A DNA stretch of 64,000 bases from Notospermus geniculatus (Eukaryota > Nemertea > Pilidiophora > Heteronemertea > Lineidae): NCBI GenBank assembly GCA_002633025.1, contig NMRB01000002.1:546553-610552 (forward strand), read 5' to 3'. The position numbers were made by a program, and so were the translations under genes. Positions 47,065 through 62,061 of this stretch are shown in pieces. Position 1 is the first letter of the stretch; every line of letters begins with the position of its first letter. The notes below the pieces were generated by a model. That model had not been told where the DNA came from and searched no databases. It saw only the letters and a list, made by a program, of their open reading frames with translations.

Positions 47065-50000
47065 GAGCAATTATGGGCGAAGAGGCGAAGTGACCCACAA
47101 GGTCTCGGCAGAAATGAAAAGCTCATTCGTACATGTACATGTATGTGCAGCCTAATGGCTAATGTATACTCAAATACATAATGGAAACGACGAAGATGTC
47201 ACAGACACTCACCGAAGAAGATAAGGGTATGTCAGCGATGATATACCAACTCGTCTCTTCATTCTAGCCACGTACTAACACAGCCCTGACCCATTCTGCA
47301 TTAGCATGCACAAGAGTTAGCCACCTCTTCGGCAGCTGGTTCACCCATAAAACGTCTACTCGACTCCCCATTAGCTGGTCAGGACAGGAATAACACTTGA
47401 AAAAGAACCCATTCCCTCTTGACATAACTCGCTACACATGTTATGCTGCGGAATATTGGACACCTTGCATGAAGAATGTCCAGCTATTTTTCATAATTTG
47501 TTTATCATTTCTGACATCACCAAACATATTTTCTCTTAATTATTTTGCTGCATTCCTCGTTTATAATTTGATATAATAGTGAATTTATATTGAGTCAAAT
47601 TGGACATCAAAGTTAATGGGGCGATTCTTGTGTTTCGTAATTAATGTTCAAAACCCCTGGGAATAATCATACAATATTTTGATAGAGTAAACTCTAACTA
47701 GCATCGACCTGTAGGCTATGGATGAAAATGGTGATTCAGAGTTAGACCGTAGTATTTTGTACAATATTCTTCAAGTCCATGCTCTAGCCAACTTAATTCG
47801 ACGATCATGACGTCATACGAATGGAAGATAGACGGACAGGCTTCTTCTGTTTCACGATGGAGCAAACCAACCGCATCTTCGTGTCTAGTTGCTATATAGA
47901 AATCAAATCAATTAGCCTGCCAGAGAGCACCGAGAATACACCTCAATTAGATTAAGTTCCCGAGGGAGAGCAAATATCTAACTTCGTAGACAAGGCAGAA
48001 TCGGGGATAATAAGCTAGGATAACTTGGCTTCAGACACTCCCTTGTCGTCCGGCATTTGACCACAGATATACACGGGGCTTAGCCTTTCATGGATGGACA
48101 ATCTCAGAGGAGTCTATTCCAAGGGGAATTCACGACATACGAGTCTCTCTTCAGGGGGAAGAATACCATTTGGACACCATACACTCCTTTGGTGCATCTT
48201 CGATGTTCAGTGCAGTAAGGGTTTCAGCGATTGTTTCTTGGCTACTTCATACCAAATACCGGATGTACAAGTACCACATTTACGTCAGTCGTCGGCTTGG
48301 GAAAAGGGAATTGTAATTGGCAACAGTGTGACATCCGTCAACAGTCAGGCAACTTGGATAAACTGCCGTGACGCACTCGATCGCCCAAGTACCCTTTCAG
48401 CAGTGACCATCGTTCCGTCAACTTGGTGAACAATCTGGCAGATATAGTGGACGGCATGACGACTTGGCAATGGGTGTCAAGACCGGGGAGACCGTTCAGT
48501 CAGAAGAAAACATGTCAGACAAGTTTCGTCCGACCTAATCAGGGTTGACGTTCCCTTCTCATAGGCGGTCGAGCAGAAAGAAACGTATTGACGCGGGCTT
48601 TTTGTCGCCATCCCCTCAGCACCAGTCTTGCGTGGCATTACTTCCTTGACTAACAAAAACGTCTGACGACTCCGGTTCCGCCTGCGAAAAAAGTTGCCGT
48701 ATCGACTGATGTCTCGCATTGATAAGCAGACCTCAAGCTTGATGGCTTTTGGAAGCTCATGTAACTGATAATACGTATTAAAAGTTTTTAGGGAGTTGCA
48801 CGACATTATGTCCCCATGGTTGAACTCTGGACTTCGTAATATCGTAAATGAGGTATACGTTCGGTAGGCTACAGATAAGGTCAACAACCTCGTAGGACCT
48901 CCTCGTGACACTTCTAAACTATTGTCAACATCGATTGAAATTGTTCCTCGGCGATTGCACGAGTTGGGGAAATGCTGTACACGACCTTGACCTCAGATTT
49001 TAACCTGAGTCCAGAAGAGGTTGGACAGTCCACCCACGCATCACTCTTGAGACGAAATGTTTCTTTTTCATGAAGCTTGTGCTCCTCCTCAATATCCACA
49101 ACATAAAAATAAAGATGAAAGTGAAAGGCCGATATCATGAAGTGTGATTCGAATTCATTTCACCAAAGTGATAAGTGTATTGGTCGCTACGAACCTATTC
49201 GTGTTAACAAATTAATGCATGGCCTGCATCATCGTTCGTGCTTACGTAGTCCACAAGTGGAAATGAATATGGGACCAAACCACTTTTCTTTCATAAACCA
49301 ATTCACTGGTGCTCAAGTCACACTCCTTCTGTATCGCTCATTACCAAAGAGTTCGCACCTACTCGACGTCGAACCTGATACGTCATCTATACTACCATTA
49401 ACTTCGAGTTGTTAATTAATCAGAGGCCGTTCTACACAAGGCAACGCTGGATGGCTCCCCCCGGCAGCGTAGGAATCTGTCAACGATCGTTTACATGGAA
49501 CTTCAAAGGAGAAGATGACAAACAGTTTCCTTTCCGTTTGAACGTCAGCGCATCTGTGTACCTTCCTTAATCTTACTTTTCCACCTTAACCAGGGAGAGT
49601 AATTTGTGTACATGGCTGTATATGCTTGAATGTTGTCTTCACACATTATGGGCTGAATCAAAGTACAAGGTTCTTCAATACGCTGCGCGCCGAGGACGAG
49701 AGTACAACAATCATCCCTGCCGCGACAAGATTCCACACTCCTGTCGCGTCCTTTCATCGAAATGTTTGATCATGACGTAAACGTACGGAAAAATACAACA
49801 TGATTGGCTTGACAGAGGCTCCCGTAATAATCCTTCATCAGAGATATTTATCTGTGATTAATACAAGGGAGGCGCCGGTTTGACCAGTGCAGGTGCATGA
49901 CCACGGATAAAGAACACGAGGAACTACTGTCATTGAGGGTGGTGTTAGTACAACAGCCGTTTGGACGTGAAGGACGAAGGATGGGTTAGTGAGGAAAGAA

Positions 50001-50659
50001 CCAACTCGTCTTCCGTGCTGAGGTTAACGGGGGCAACGTAGTGATGAGTACACGTAGACCCCTCTAAGTGTTCACGAAACAAAGATACATAACCATAAAA
50101 TAAAGACGTAATTTTTCACGAAACAACGATTCACTGGTAAAATCATATCAACATTAAATATTTCTTCTCTTCAACACTCAACGAATTGATTTTTTGGCTC
50201 AGTGAACTTCTAACCGCAACAGGTCCCAATTTGCGTACTATTTCATGTACATTTGTATGTACATTTCATTTCACTGCAGCAGATGGTAACATGAATCCGA
50301 TACGTCATCCATTTCATCAATTTTCAATAAGCATCGTCCACCCCAAGGCAATAGATCAGTACGACATCAATTTAATATTCTTTCAGAAAAAAGATGGTTC
50401 GTTTAGCGTAAAATGGCTTAATGCGGAGACAATTGCTGCTGTTAATCGTATTTCATTGCCGCCGAGAGAAATGATAAATATGGGCGATCTTATCATTGGG
50501 CAACCACACGCTGATATTAGAAGGGTGTCAGCCAGTCCATTCATGCCATTCGTAGCACAAGATGCTCTGTACATGTACACACACAGTGTATAAGACATAC
50601 TCGATCTGTCTCGTACGGTCAAAGACCCAGACATGTTCTATGCCGATGTTCGGAAGAAT
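47065..50659. other. Gene-poor stretch with unrecognised frames
   Basis: Frames of 111 codons (48094-48429, plus), 144 codons (48477-48911, minus) and 135 codons (50186-50593, plus) are present, without a known domain or supporting splice pattern. No repeat was found. Confidence 0.4.
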
Positions 50660-50780
50660 AAGGGCCGTATTCTAGAATCTTCCTTAACTCTAAGGTTTAC
50701 CTTTAGCTATTGTTTGCAGGGCAGATTACAAAAGCTTAAAGTGGACCTTAGAGTTAAGGAGGCTTCTAGAATCGGGCCTT
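50660..50780. mobile_element. AAGGGCCGTATTCTAGAA foldback MITE, 121 bp
   Basis: The ends AAGGGCCGTATTCTAGAA and TTCTAGAATCGGGCCTT are inverted. The arms continue through CTTCCTTAACTCTAAGGT and its near-complement. It is a compact, fully palindromic MITE, not related in its interior to the other GGGCC-ended elements. Confidence 0.82.
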
Positions 50781-53700
50781 AGACTTCGAAACACGGACGA
50801 GTTCATGCACTTCCTTGTGTCGCCTTTTACGTAAGCGTTCGCGTTTTCTTTCCAGACCATTCTATTAGAATGGTCATACAACTAATGCAGTCGCTTCCTA
50901 CCCAAGGTTTGAAGTAGAGGGCAAGTGTTCGCCGGTCGATATGATGAAGAAACCGCAATATACGGTCCGTTTTGGCAACATGTTAAAGAAATGAAGCGAC
51001 AAAATTGGCAAGTTTTTTATTGGCGCTGCATCAGATTGCATGTAGTTCGTTTAATTATCAAATGATCGCCAAGTCTACGGAACTCAATACTTTGATAGTT
51101 GGCAAACGGTTCTAGTGTTGCTCTAAGGCACGCGTGTGCTTCACGCATTGTTGTACACGAACATGGAGATTATTAAGAAAATCTAATAATTTTTCGTTCG
51201 AACATTATTGACAGTGTGTGAAAGAAGACAGACGCTATATTGCATGGCCGGCCACGTCGTTGTAATCAGTCGAGGTGTTCCGATAGATTAGCCGGGTGTA
51301 CGGTCCACTTAAACCGTCATCATATTAGACATCAACGCTGAATGGTGAAAGGTTTCTGATAGCCTTTGAAAAAGGTTGTTCGGATGATAATAACAGCCGA
51401 GCAATTGCATACTCGTAGCTTCATAAATTATAATCATCTGACGATGTTTCTAATAATGAAGCAATGGAAAATATTGTCAAACAAATCAACATCTGTTATG
51501 TTCACTTTGACAGCTTCCCCGCTCTGTCCTTTATATCCTACATTTAACACGTCCAGATTTAAAGGCCACTAAGGATCACTGCTGTAGGCCTATGTGTTTT
51601 CCCATCGACACACCAATATCATGGAGACAATGACGGATGTACAATTTTCATTTTCTGTATGTAAACTCGCGTGCACAGATATGTATATTTGATTCGGTAT
51701 TTGCGGTCTCTTGGTAGATAAAATATCATCACAGCAAACAATGTCGTCAATGCGTTATTAGAGTATCCCCCAGAGGTGACAAGCTAACATTTGAATTCAT
51801 TGCTTTATATGTGTTCCTGTTCCCCGGGCATGTTATAAGTTCATGGGTAAAGGGACACAAATAATTCAATATTGCTGTGGACTCTCATGGTCTGCTTTTA
51901 GAGATGTGTGTCATTGAACCCTTAGAGCGGCTGACCATGATAAGGTAAAGGCTGAAAGGGGAACAGAAGTGGTAAGATATGTATGGCGCAGATGTAGGTT
52001 AGTATGACAAAGAAAAGAAATTAAGGGATTATGTCATTGGTATAACACCCCACAGCATTCTCTATTAGGACTGACCATCTGGCTTCATGGTCGGTGACTG
52101 TGTTCAGTAACACCGCCAACACACCATTCATCAGCTGTTTTGTAAGTCGTGTAACTTTTCACGTAATGCTCTCCCACCGATTATAATGGGTCTTTTGAAT
52201 GGCATTCACTGACTGGTCGGCACACTGGACGTTTGTGCTGTTCGCGTCAGTCGTCAGTTTGTGTTGAGCGTGTATGCACAATTCAGTCTATGATATGAAG
52301 GGCATCATCGTAGGCCAATACCTCTCTCTGTTTTTTATGTATACATGTAGGCTATGGTTGATAGCTTATTACTTCAGCACTTGCAAATTTAACTTCTGTA
52401 TGTAGGCCTACATGGTATATGAATAAATACTTTCTACATACATGTAAATATGTCTGCGTCGATTATCAATTTATCTTTACACATTCACTCGTTTTTTGCA
52501 TTTTTGAAGGGATCAGCGGCTTGATTGACATAGAACTACACTCACGGTGCAGAAGACACCTACACATTGCACAATACTAAGAACGAGCATGCATTGTCCG
52601 TTCTTTGTATACCTCTGTATATCGGAATGGAAAACTACAGTCACGTACATGTAGAAGCTTAAGTTGTTGATCCCTTTTGGAAAAACAGCTTGGCTGTTGT
52701 TCATTGCTCGCACCGTATCCAGAACACCGTCTTGAGTGTCGGTCTAGCCAAGCCTTGCGGTGCGTAGTTGACAAGGATTCTTCTCATTTGCCACTAAACA
52801 TCATGTACGAAATACATGTAAACGCCAAGGATGTAAATATACGTAGATGCTGAAATACATGGTAAAATAAAATGCTTCGGCGTCTGACATATGATGAATT
52901 AATGAATGACCTACACGTTCGCATGCCACATAGCATCATAGATCATATTGTAGGCGACGTATTGTGAGGAACCTGCCCAATATAGCGTGTATCCCCGGAG
53001 ATTTCCTGTATTACAGTCGGCATCAGCAATGAGATTTCATCAATAGCTTGTCAGTTTCAGTAAGCATGGTTTTCAAGGACAACTTAAAGGATTTGACAAC
53101 GGGTTGCAGATTACACGCAAGTGCGGATTTATGGTACTTTAGCTTTTACAACATGGAAAGGAATTTTGAGGATTGAAAGAAACTTAAGTGCACCTGCCGA
53201 TAAATTTCGTCGATGTTGTGGCAAGTTCCATAAAATGCAGCTTCACAGAGCCAAAGACAAAATTCTCAAAGGTAAACGATGTACGTACCACCGACCAAAA
53301 GACCGACTGATTACAATATGGGGATCGGTTTTGAGAGGACGGCAAACCTTCCATGTCAAACCATGGAGTTCAATAAGCTGTGAGGTGTATTTCAAGCTCC
53401 AGACACTGACAAGCATTATCAACCTTGGGCTACCGTATGCCTTTAGCGTCTTAACAGCATCCGCCACTCCATCCGTGGCTAAACATGCTAAACGCCTCGA
53501 CTCCCCAGCTCAGGGAAATAAGTGAGATGCCATGAATATTGGAGTAATGCATTGAGACTTCGCAGTTTCATATGCACAGTTCCCTTTGCAAACAGAAAGT
53601 GTTGGGAAAAATGAACAGCTGTTGCTTAGGAGCTGTCAGCCTACACCTGTATACAGTTGTTGTAGGGCGCGACTTAATTGAACCGTTCGTGATGTAGACA

Positions 53701-55774
53701 CGTTGTTTGTTGCAGGGTTGCACACGGAGAGCACGCATTGAACTAAGTAATTACTTTCTCCTTGAAATAATTCACCATTACATCCGACTCCCACAACACA
53801 TTATTTCGTCTACTCGTAATGTTCGCTTCTTCATCGTTTGCTTGTAATGCAAGATCAACTTTAGACTATCATACAACGAACCCTGCTTCTAGAACGCATC
53901 AACGAAGTACATGTAGGCAGCAAGGCAAACATTGAGAAAAACCTCCAAAGCAGTCGGTAAACCAACATCAAATGAATCTACTTGAAAAGTGGATGATTAC
54001 AAAGATTGTCAAGGACAACTTCCTTAACATTTTAAAACAATGTCTTTTATTTCGGTTGCCAGGTGACGTCAATGGGGCGACGTTGGCGGTAACAATTGAG
54101 GAGGAGATTTAAATTTAGCTTTTCGTTGGCAGCAATTGGCGATAGGAATTCTGTCTTTATAGTTTGAAAAGCCTTTGAGTGGTAACTGCATGACTTGCTT
54201 GCGCGGGCGAGCCGAAGAACACGAGAACGAGTCTCGTCAGCAACTACACTAAAAGTGCAGTTTTTCAGTGAAACATTTTGGCAGACGCTGACTGCCGCTT
54301 CATGTCTTGTCTGTACTTTTAATTAAATTCCAAAGCTATTGATTTCTCTAGTGTGATGCATTATCTTGTGAGTTTCCTGTTTGCAAATTAGTCTGCAGTT
54401 GCATTCATCCTTACAGCGTATGATCAACACTTCCGAAGCAATTTGCTACTTCACCAAAATCTTGGCGCTGTTATCAGCTCGACATTCTATATTTGCAATT
54501 TCAACAGTCAGTATCGTAAAAAATGCAAACACAATTTCAATCTATGTCATCCGCAGTTTTTACACACACCGCGATTAAAACAACGGCGATGTCATTCCCC
54601 AAAAGCCTAATGCAAAGTCCTCAACAGCTAATGCAAAGTTCTCATATCCGCAGACGGAACCAAATGTAATTGTATTTCTATGCCAATAATAGGCAGTTCT
54701 TCATGACAATAACAATGCCACATCAAGTGCGAACTCGAGCGCTGATTTTCACGAATCTATTTCAGCAAATTGTTTGCTATATTTTGGTTATGCACGTCGA
54801 TTGGTGCATGAATACTGAATGAAAGCAATGTGGCTGTGTATTGACAAAGAATGTAGTTTGTACCTTTCATTAAGAAATCAACTACGGTATAAATTTCAAG
54901 GCTGCCTGTATAGTGCGAGAAAATGAATCAGATCCGTGAATTCTAATTGAAAGAAATTAACAATAAAGCGTCTCCTGCAGTGCTGTCAGTTGAGATTAGC
55001 AAGATTTTATGTTGAGCATTGTTCAGAAGAAAAATACGATGTTTTTACTGCATTTTCCTTTCCTGCTTTGAACATTCGCCAACATCATTGTCAGGTAACT
55101 TCAGAGATGAGTTACGAAGGCACAGGTGCAGCAGTGAGAGTTAGGGTTTTTCAGGATGCTGCCCAAAAAACCACGAAGGACGAAATTATACGATTTCAGA
55201 TCGTGCAGTGCAAGACGGTAGACCGACATCCATGTGGACAAAATTGATTGTTTCCATCATGACCATTAATCAGCTGCAGAGATAGGAGCAAGAACGAAGT
55301 ACACTGGATAACCAGGAGAAAAACTATAAAGAAAGTCACTCCTGGCGAGCAATGAACCATGAACCACTAGATACGTGAGGTCAATGTGTTTTTCACATCG
55401 GTCCATCCAATCTACTTGATAGCGATAAGCGAATTTCTTGGTGGACAAGACGCATATTGGATCCCAGTAAGACAATCAGAACAATTAACATCTGATGAGA
55501 GACCGTGTGTGGATACCCTCGTAAGCTAATATCGGACCGCATACTGACTAATGAACTTCACGTTGAATCGAGGAGCCAATCCAATACAGAGGATAACTTT
55601 ACGAGTGTTGCGGTGAGGGGAGCGGAAGGTTATATAGCTCTCCTGACAGGAACCCGATTCGAGTTTGTCATTACCAACATTTCTTCCAAAATACTGCAGG
55701 ACTAACACAAAGTCCACTGCGGCTCCCGAACCATGCATAACAAGGATTTCGATAAAGTCACAATTCTGATATTA
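50781..55774. other. Gene-poor stretch
   Basis: A 134-codon frame (53121-53525, plus) overlaps a 74-codon minus frame; neither is recognisable. CTGTTCCCC and GGGGAACAG face each other at about 51809 and 51958, possibly a weak inverted repeat. No RNA gene was found. Confidence 0.4.
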
Positions 55775-55928
55775 GGGAGATTTAGAAATCAAACGATAAA
55801 CTTAAACGTTAACGACAACGTTATTTTTATACCGAAAATGCAATATAAAATCTGGTTAATGTCATGTGTAGTATGAAAAATAACTTTGTCTTAAAGTTTA
55901 CGTTTATCATTTGATTTCTAAACCTCCC
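55775..55928. mobile_element. GGGAGATTTAG foldback MITE, 154 bp
   Basis: The ends GGGAGATTTAGAAATC and GATTTCTAAACCTCCC are inverted, with TA at 55773-55774 and 55929-55930. The arms continue with an A/T-rich ATCAAACGATAAAC motif. It belongs to the same terminal family as 2270, 5980 and 62062, with an unrelated interior. Confidence 0.85.
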
Positions 55929-58900
55929 TAATGCCACGAGCAAATGCGGCATCACCCACACAATGCAAAGTCTAGTAGATCTGTCTTGATAATCTGGCCT
56001 TTGTCCGCATGTTAACAAAAACGAGAATAATCATTTTGTAACGTCTTACATGTATTTGCATGGTTCATGCTTTGTGGTCATAACCTCATTGTTCTGATCT
56101 TAAAACGCTCCTTCAAGAGCTTTTTTGTGCTTTCAATTGCATCATCGGTCTATACAGAGAAATGAGGCCCTATTGACAAGCGCAACCTGCTTTTATATTA
56201 TGGGTGGTTGTGGTGAAACTGAAAAAAACAACCTTATGATCGAGATCCAAAGGTACAGTCTGTGCCTCTCTTGATCTGTCAATCCTCCATTTTATGAAGT
56301 AAGACAGATATCCCTTCGATTTGACCTAAAACAAGGGCGTTTGATCCCTCACTCTTGTCGTACACTATAGCTGACCCTTGCAGAGTCACGCGAAAGGACA
56401 TGGAAAGCTCTTGGACCAATACACGACATGATTGTGTTGCTTCCACCCCGTGAAAGATACCATACTTGTCGGTCACCTCTTGTCTCTCGTTGCTATCATT
56501 CGTGTACGGTGGCTTGGCCAAGCGAGCATAAATAGGTCTGATCAGGCGGAAGAAAGTGGCGGCTAGAACGAAATTAGGTGTTTAAGTCGATAGCAGAATC
56601 GTGTCGAGCACGACAGCAATGTCTTGAGTCCTTCAATATAAGAGGTAAATCAGAGATTGTCTTCGTGCGTTCCATTGCATTACTGATGAGTAAGGTACTT
56701 CCACTGCATTCTGCCGTCGACCGTTAGGTTGATGGGAATCACCTTAAGTACTGGTAGGTAGGGTTGGTGTACTTTATCCCGAGTCTCTGTTGATTACTCG
56801 ATGACGCATTGGGTTTTTCAACATGTATATAAATAATGAAATAGGTTTGATTTTCTCTTGCGAAGGGATATCATAATATTTGTCGATTGTTTCCATGACA
56901 TTGCGACAACTGATGATGAATTGTGGTTTAATCTAACATAACACTAAACTTCCAGTTTTTTCCAGTTCTATTTTGACGAGGATGAGATATCGCTGCAGAA
57001 GTATTGGAGGGATCAGCAGATCAAGTTATACCCTTAAATGAGTTTGAAGGCAATTTGCCCAGCCTGGGACAGCCTAGCCGCTGTGGTTAGAACCGCCCGA
57101 GCAGAATGGACCACAGAGTAAAATGCATCACGCAACGCTTTTGTACAAGTCTTTTTTGGGGGAAGACAAAAACGCCAATGGACATTCATCGGAATTTCCA
57201 GCAGTCAAGAGAGTCATACCAGCTGAAGCAACCATTGCAAGTAGTCAGCTTCATCGTCAATTTCGCCAGAACGAATCTTATCCCATTTCTAGGGGAAGCC
57301 ATAAATGCTGTCAAGGACGAAGGCAAATAAAGCCTAGAGTGTCGAATGTCAAATAAGCACTACCTTGATTAATTCAGTCAAGATGCTGTGCGGGTACCGT
57401 CCAAACACTACCGTGTCACTTGCCGTTCATGAACCCCTCAGATATTGGGACAGTTAACATCATGACGACTTCCACTGTCGTCTTTCCCTGAGCTTTATCA
57501 TGTTTGCCTCGACCATCGAAAACACTTGTGGTGGACGTGATGAGAATTCCATCATTGATTGGAGACGTGGAATCTATTTTGAATGATAGTCCAAATATCA
57601 TCGTTACTCTTAATTGACAGCCCGTGGACCGATGACATGTTTACCTCGGGGAGGACATGACAGCTAGCTATATACCACGATATTATCGACAGAGACGTTC
57701 TACATCAGCGCAGTCTGTGAGAAAGTACCTCACGAATTATTTCCAGGCACATTTCTACTCATCATTAAACAGTTCCCTTTCCAGTAACTACATGTATAAG
57801 GTGTTCGTTTGATTTTTCGTCCAATATATCTGCAATACTGGGAAAGTCTTTTTCAGAATGTCCATGCAGTCATATTCACTTGTTTCACCTGATCAAGAAA
57901 ACAAAGCAATAGATTCACAGCTGACTCTCTTCAGTTGAGATTGAGTCAAAGGCTTTAAGTGAGTCAAGCTCAGTGAATCAGCTGCTTGGGGCTTTATGGT
58001 CTTGGGACATTCTGAAACGACTTCACCAGTATTATGTTTCACATACATTGTAATAAGTCGTGATAATATTGTAAAACATCGTTAAAGTGATCGCAACTGA
58101 ACTTTTAAACGTGCACAATGGTAATATCCTTTTCAATTGCCATCTGAATTCCTATTCTTCGTCACTGCAGCCATTTTCTTTGAAGAAAAAACTACTGTGT
58201 TCCCGTCTAATTGGTTTTCGAAAGAAGTAGACCGCCTGTACAGGTGGTCTCAGAGAACGTCTTTGTGTTTACACAATCGATGGAAAGTTTCTAATAACCT
58301 CATTCGTGAAAATGGTCGTATTTTTTTCTTCCCTGTAGTCGCTGAGAAGCTGAAGGGGGCTAATGAATATCTTATTGTCAGAAACCATTGCAAATTTCGA
58401 CATGAGCTTAAGCAGGCTATCTTAATATTTCTCTAGCGACGGCAATTGAACTCGTTCGAAAGAGATTCAGATCTCTGATAAGGCATCGAAAGATCAGCTC
58501 TGCTCCTATGGTGACCAGGAAATACCAAGAAGGCTTTTTTCTTAAAGAAATGAACTCGTTTGCTCAGGAAACGGAAAGCAGCATGATTCGTAAAACTGGA
58601 CACCAACACGCTACGAGGCAATTCTGCCGGGGGCTCCTTCTCTCGAAGTGCTTTTTTCTTCATGTTAAGAACGTTGAGGTTTCGGGACTCATGTTACTAT
58701 GCAATGCACGAGACTGATATCCACTACCAATACATTAAGATCTGGAGATAGGTCCTCGACGATTGATTACGAAGCTCACTCGCATTGATTTGCGTCGCAA
58801 GCATTTAATTGACCGGTTGGAACTACAAGATCAATTACCTTCACGTGACGAGTCAGGCGCATAAGGAACTGCAGCCTTTCGTGGGAGGAGGTGCTATGTT

Positions 58901-61854
58901 AGCAAAAGGCACGACGCTCTTTTGCATCCCTATACTTGTTAGAATATTGACGTGTAGGTCTGGGGTAACACCCAGACAGAAGTCAGTGGAGGTGATCTGA
59001 CTTGAAAAGATCGTTACGTGAACTGGGCAGCGTATGCAAAATTACCAAGGAATGTATTGGTAAATTAAAAGCGGATATCTTTGTGTTATGATAAACAAGG
59101 TACTGAATATTCCCAACGCACTCATTTCTCGTTCCGTATCCATCACTCCGAGATGCAACGATACCCTGTCAAGCAAAAAAAACGCGTATATGTATTTACC
59201 CATAACGCAGTGCAATAATATATAATAAGCCCTCATCATGGAGAAATGAAGAGAGCCTGCCACACTTCGGTGAAAAAAATCCCAGGCCGTAAAACCGTTG
59301 CCTTGAGTTCGTCTCATGCCAAGAAAACTAATACTGAAGTGCATCAACGTGCAGGATTCTGAATAAAATGTCGGTAAATGTTAGAAAAATGAAATATTGT
59401 AAATTATGTGAAGGATGTTAACACATATACATTTTTGCCTCGTGATGATTCAACTCGCTGCATCAAACTCTTCTTAAGCAAGCACTTCAAAGGTACTTGT
59501 GTATGGCTTGGGTTATTTTCAGTATCTCTCATTGCAGCCCAATATAATTGCTGTAGCGTTTTCATATTCACTTTTATCCTGTTCTAAGCTGGTGCATCAA
59601 TAGAGAGTTTGAGATACCATGGGGGTAACGCTAACACAGTTAACAGCGTTATCGTTGAGAACATCGCTTTAAATGGGCCACAATCTATTTACAAGGACAT
59701 ATGCACTATTTCTGTTATGAATAATAAATGTATACATGTATGTACATGATTATCTTGTGCCGTATATTATCTGAAATATCTAGTTAGTGTCGCATATCCT
59801 TCCTAATTCTGTTTAAGCGTTCTACACTCTTGGTCTTTGGCATTTACTTCAGTAATGACATGACTAATGTATATAACCGAATATAACTCTATGGTTCTGT
59901 CAGTTTTTATAAGTTGTAAAATTCATCGCCTCTGGAAAATGTGTAAAAGTTCTCTAGACCTTCATCCTCCTTAGACTTAAAAGTATTGCCAGTTCAGTAA
60001 CGTGTGGTACAGAAGCTTTCTGCAATGGTCAACCCAACCAGCAAAGCCGAGACAACGTCCAGCCCGTTGTCTGTCACGGCTGACTCCCTTAGAGAATGGA
60101 AGCCGGTGGTTGGGTAATCAATTGAACTTATGTAAATCAATTTAACTTATGTGAAACTGACGACGGTCCGGCAGAAAATAATGCCTGGTGATCAACAGGT
60201 GTTTGAAAATCTGCATGCCATTAGTCGACTTCAAGCAATGTTCCCAGCATATTAATGACGAGGGGAGTGAGACTAAATATTATTGCGTGACCTCTTAGAT
60301 GTGAAGGTACGGTAGGCCTATATGATATTTATAGCGTAGAATTAAGGCAGGGCCCAACTTCCGGGATAGCTAGGATGGTACAATCAGGCATGTCTGGTAA
60401 CCTCATCACGTTGAATCTTCCAAGCTCCATACAAATAATCGAAAACCTTAGAGGATGAAATTGGCTTTGTCAGTCTTTATACTTGCCTGGATACATCACA
60501 AAGACCATCGGATCCAATGACAGAATACGGATTCATCTATGATAACAAAGGCGTAACAGGTATTGTAGTCCCAGGTTGCCAGGTGATGCTTTTCTTTGAT
60601 ACGAATCCGAGTCTAGCTTTCATAACAATACGCCGCCATGACAACGCTTTCAGTAGGCCTACAATTACTTATGAGTCACCGGATAATGTCGATACAGCTA
60701 CAGGCATATCAAATGACGTGAGTTTGGAAACTATGGCAACTTAGCATCGTCTTAGGATCAGCATCTGGTTATCCAAAGTTAAGAAAGAGTCTGGTACATA
60801 CCGGTGTATGTTCTCTAAAAAACTATTTTCGATGCTTTAGCACAGTTCATTAGCCTTTGCTCCTTGTTTTCATCAGTCATTCATCAAAAATTATTGTTTC
60901 TTGATATAACTGTTCTGGTTACAAACATCGCTCAGCCACGGGCGATTTTCTGTTAGTTAATTCTCCTCCCTTGTGACAAAGGAAAGATAGGGCTAAATCA
61001 TCTGACCAACCCGCACGAAAGCATCTGTCGGCGTCACAACCAGCTATACTTGGCGAAACCTGGAGACTACGTAATGCTACAACATCAGCAAGACTGGAAG
61101 CAACACCGGTCAGCGTGCCCTTGCTCGATTTCGAAGAATTCTTCAATAAATATCACTTCTTGAAGGGTTAAATCAACCCGATCGAAGGTTAGACGTTATA
61201 AGTCATCCAAAGACCCGACAATTAGCCCAATGATTCGTCATAGCTATCTCTGGGATTGCTACACGAGTGTTTAAGACCAGTCCCCCGCTGATCAACCTTG
61301 CTAAGCAAGGGAACATGTCGGGCAAATTCGCCCCATTACCAAGTTTATTAATGATACCACGGGCAATTGAAGGCTCCAAGTCTGTTTCGCTTGCGTCCTC
61401 ATGGAACGCTGGCAATATTAATGGAGTGCACTGAGTTGTGAGGAAATCATTTAGCAGGCTCTTATTGAAGGCAACAGACAAGTACATGGCGGTGAACAAG
61501 ACTAATGTATTGACGTCTGTGTCACAGAAGAAGCAGGCAATTCCTGCAAGGTAAATTTACAATGTACACAAGGCAACGTAAAGGGAATTAACATGATCGA
61601 CTGTCCTTTGATGGAATGTGGTGTTTGTCACCAATCATGTTGTGGATGCTTGAGCCTTGTTTTAAACCCTGATTTGATTTCAAGAGTTGAGGACGGCAAA
61701 GGAGAAGATTTTGTTCGACGTGTTATTCTTTTTTCTTCGTAATCTAAGCATTATAACTAACTTTGTAGGGCTGCGATTACATGGAGCTATGGACACGTCG
61801 GTTAACAATGGCTTCACAATCACGAATCTTTGCGTGTCCGTACACCGATGTAAT
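55929..61854. other. Gene-poor stretch
   Basis: Frames of 80 (56279-56521, minus), 101 (59042-59347, minus) and 98 codons (61203-61499, minus) match nothing known. No repeat family or RNA gene is seen. Two TACATGTA-rich spots lie near 56050 and 59735. Confidence 0.4.
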
Positions 61855-62005
61855 CATGATGTCACAGCGGCCATGTTGGACGTATACAACAAAAGAACAG
61901 ACTTTCAAGAAAACAATAGAAGTTAATCTCCATGGACCGTGACTGGCGAAAAATTCTTTTGTTTATACATGTACCTCCAATATGGCCACAATGAAAACAC
62001 TCTAT
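61855..62005. mobile_element. TAGAGTG foldback MITE, copy 2, one end degraded
   Basis: It matches 24602-24760 in reverse orientation over the interior and one end (AAAACACTCTA). The other terminus has diverged beyond GATGTCACAGCGGCC. It lies 56 bp from the MITE at 62062. Confidence 0.75.
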
Positions 62006-62061
62006 TATGGCTTGTATATGGTTCCTCTTTGCATTGGCGTGCTTCGGGTGTGGAAACAATA

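Noticed and set aside
48155-48214. 60-nt plus-strand stretch bounded by TTCAG and GTAAGG, as a possible exon
   Set aside because: Neither frame translates to anything recognisable, and no neighbouring exon supports it.
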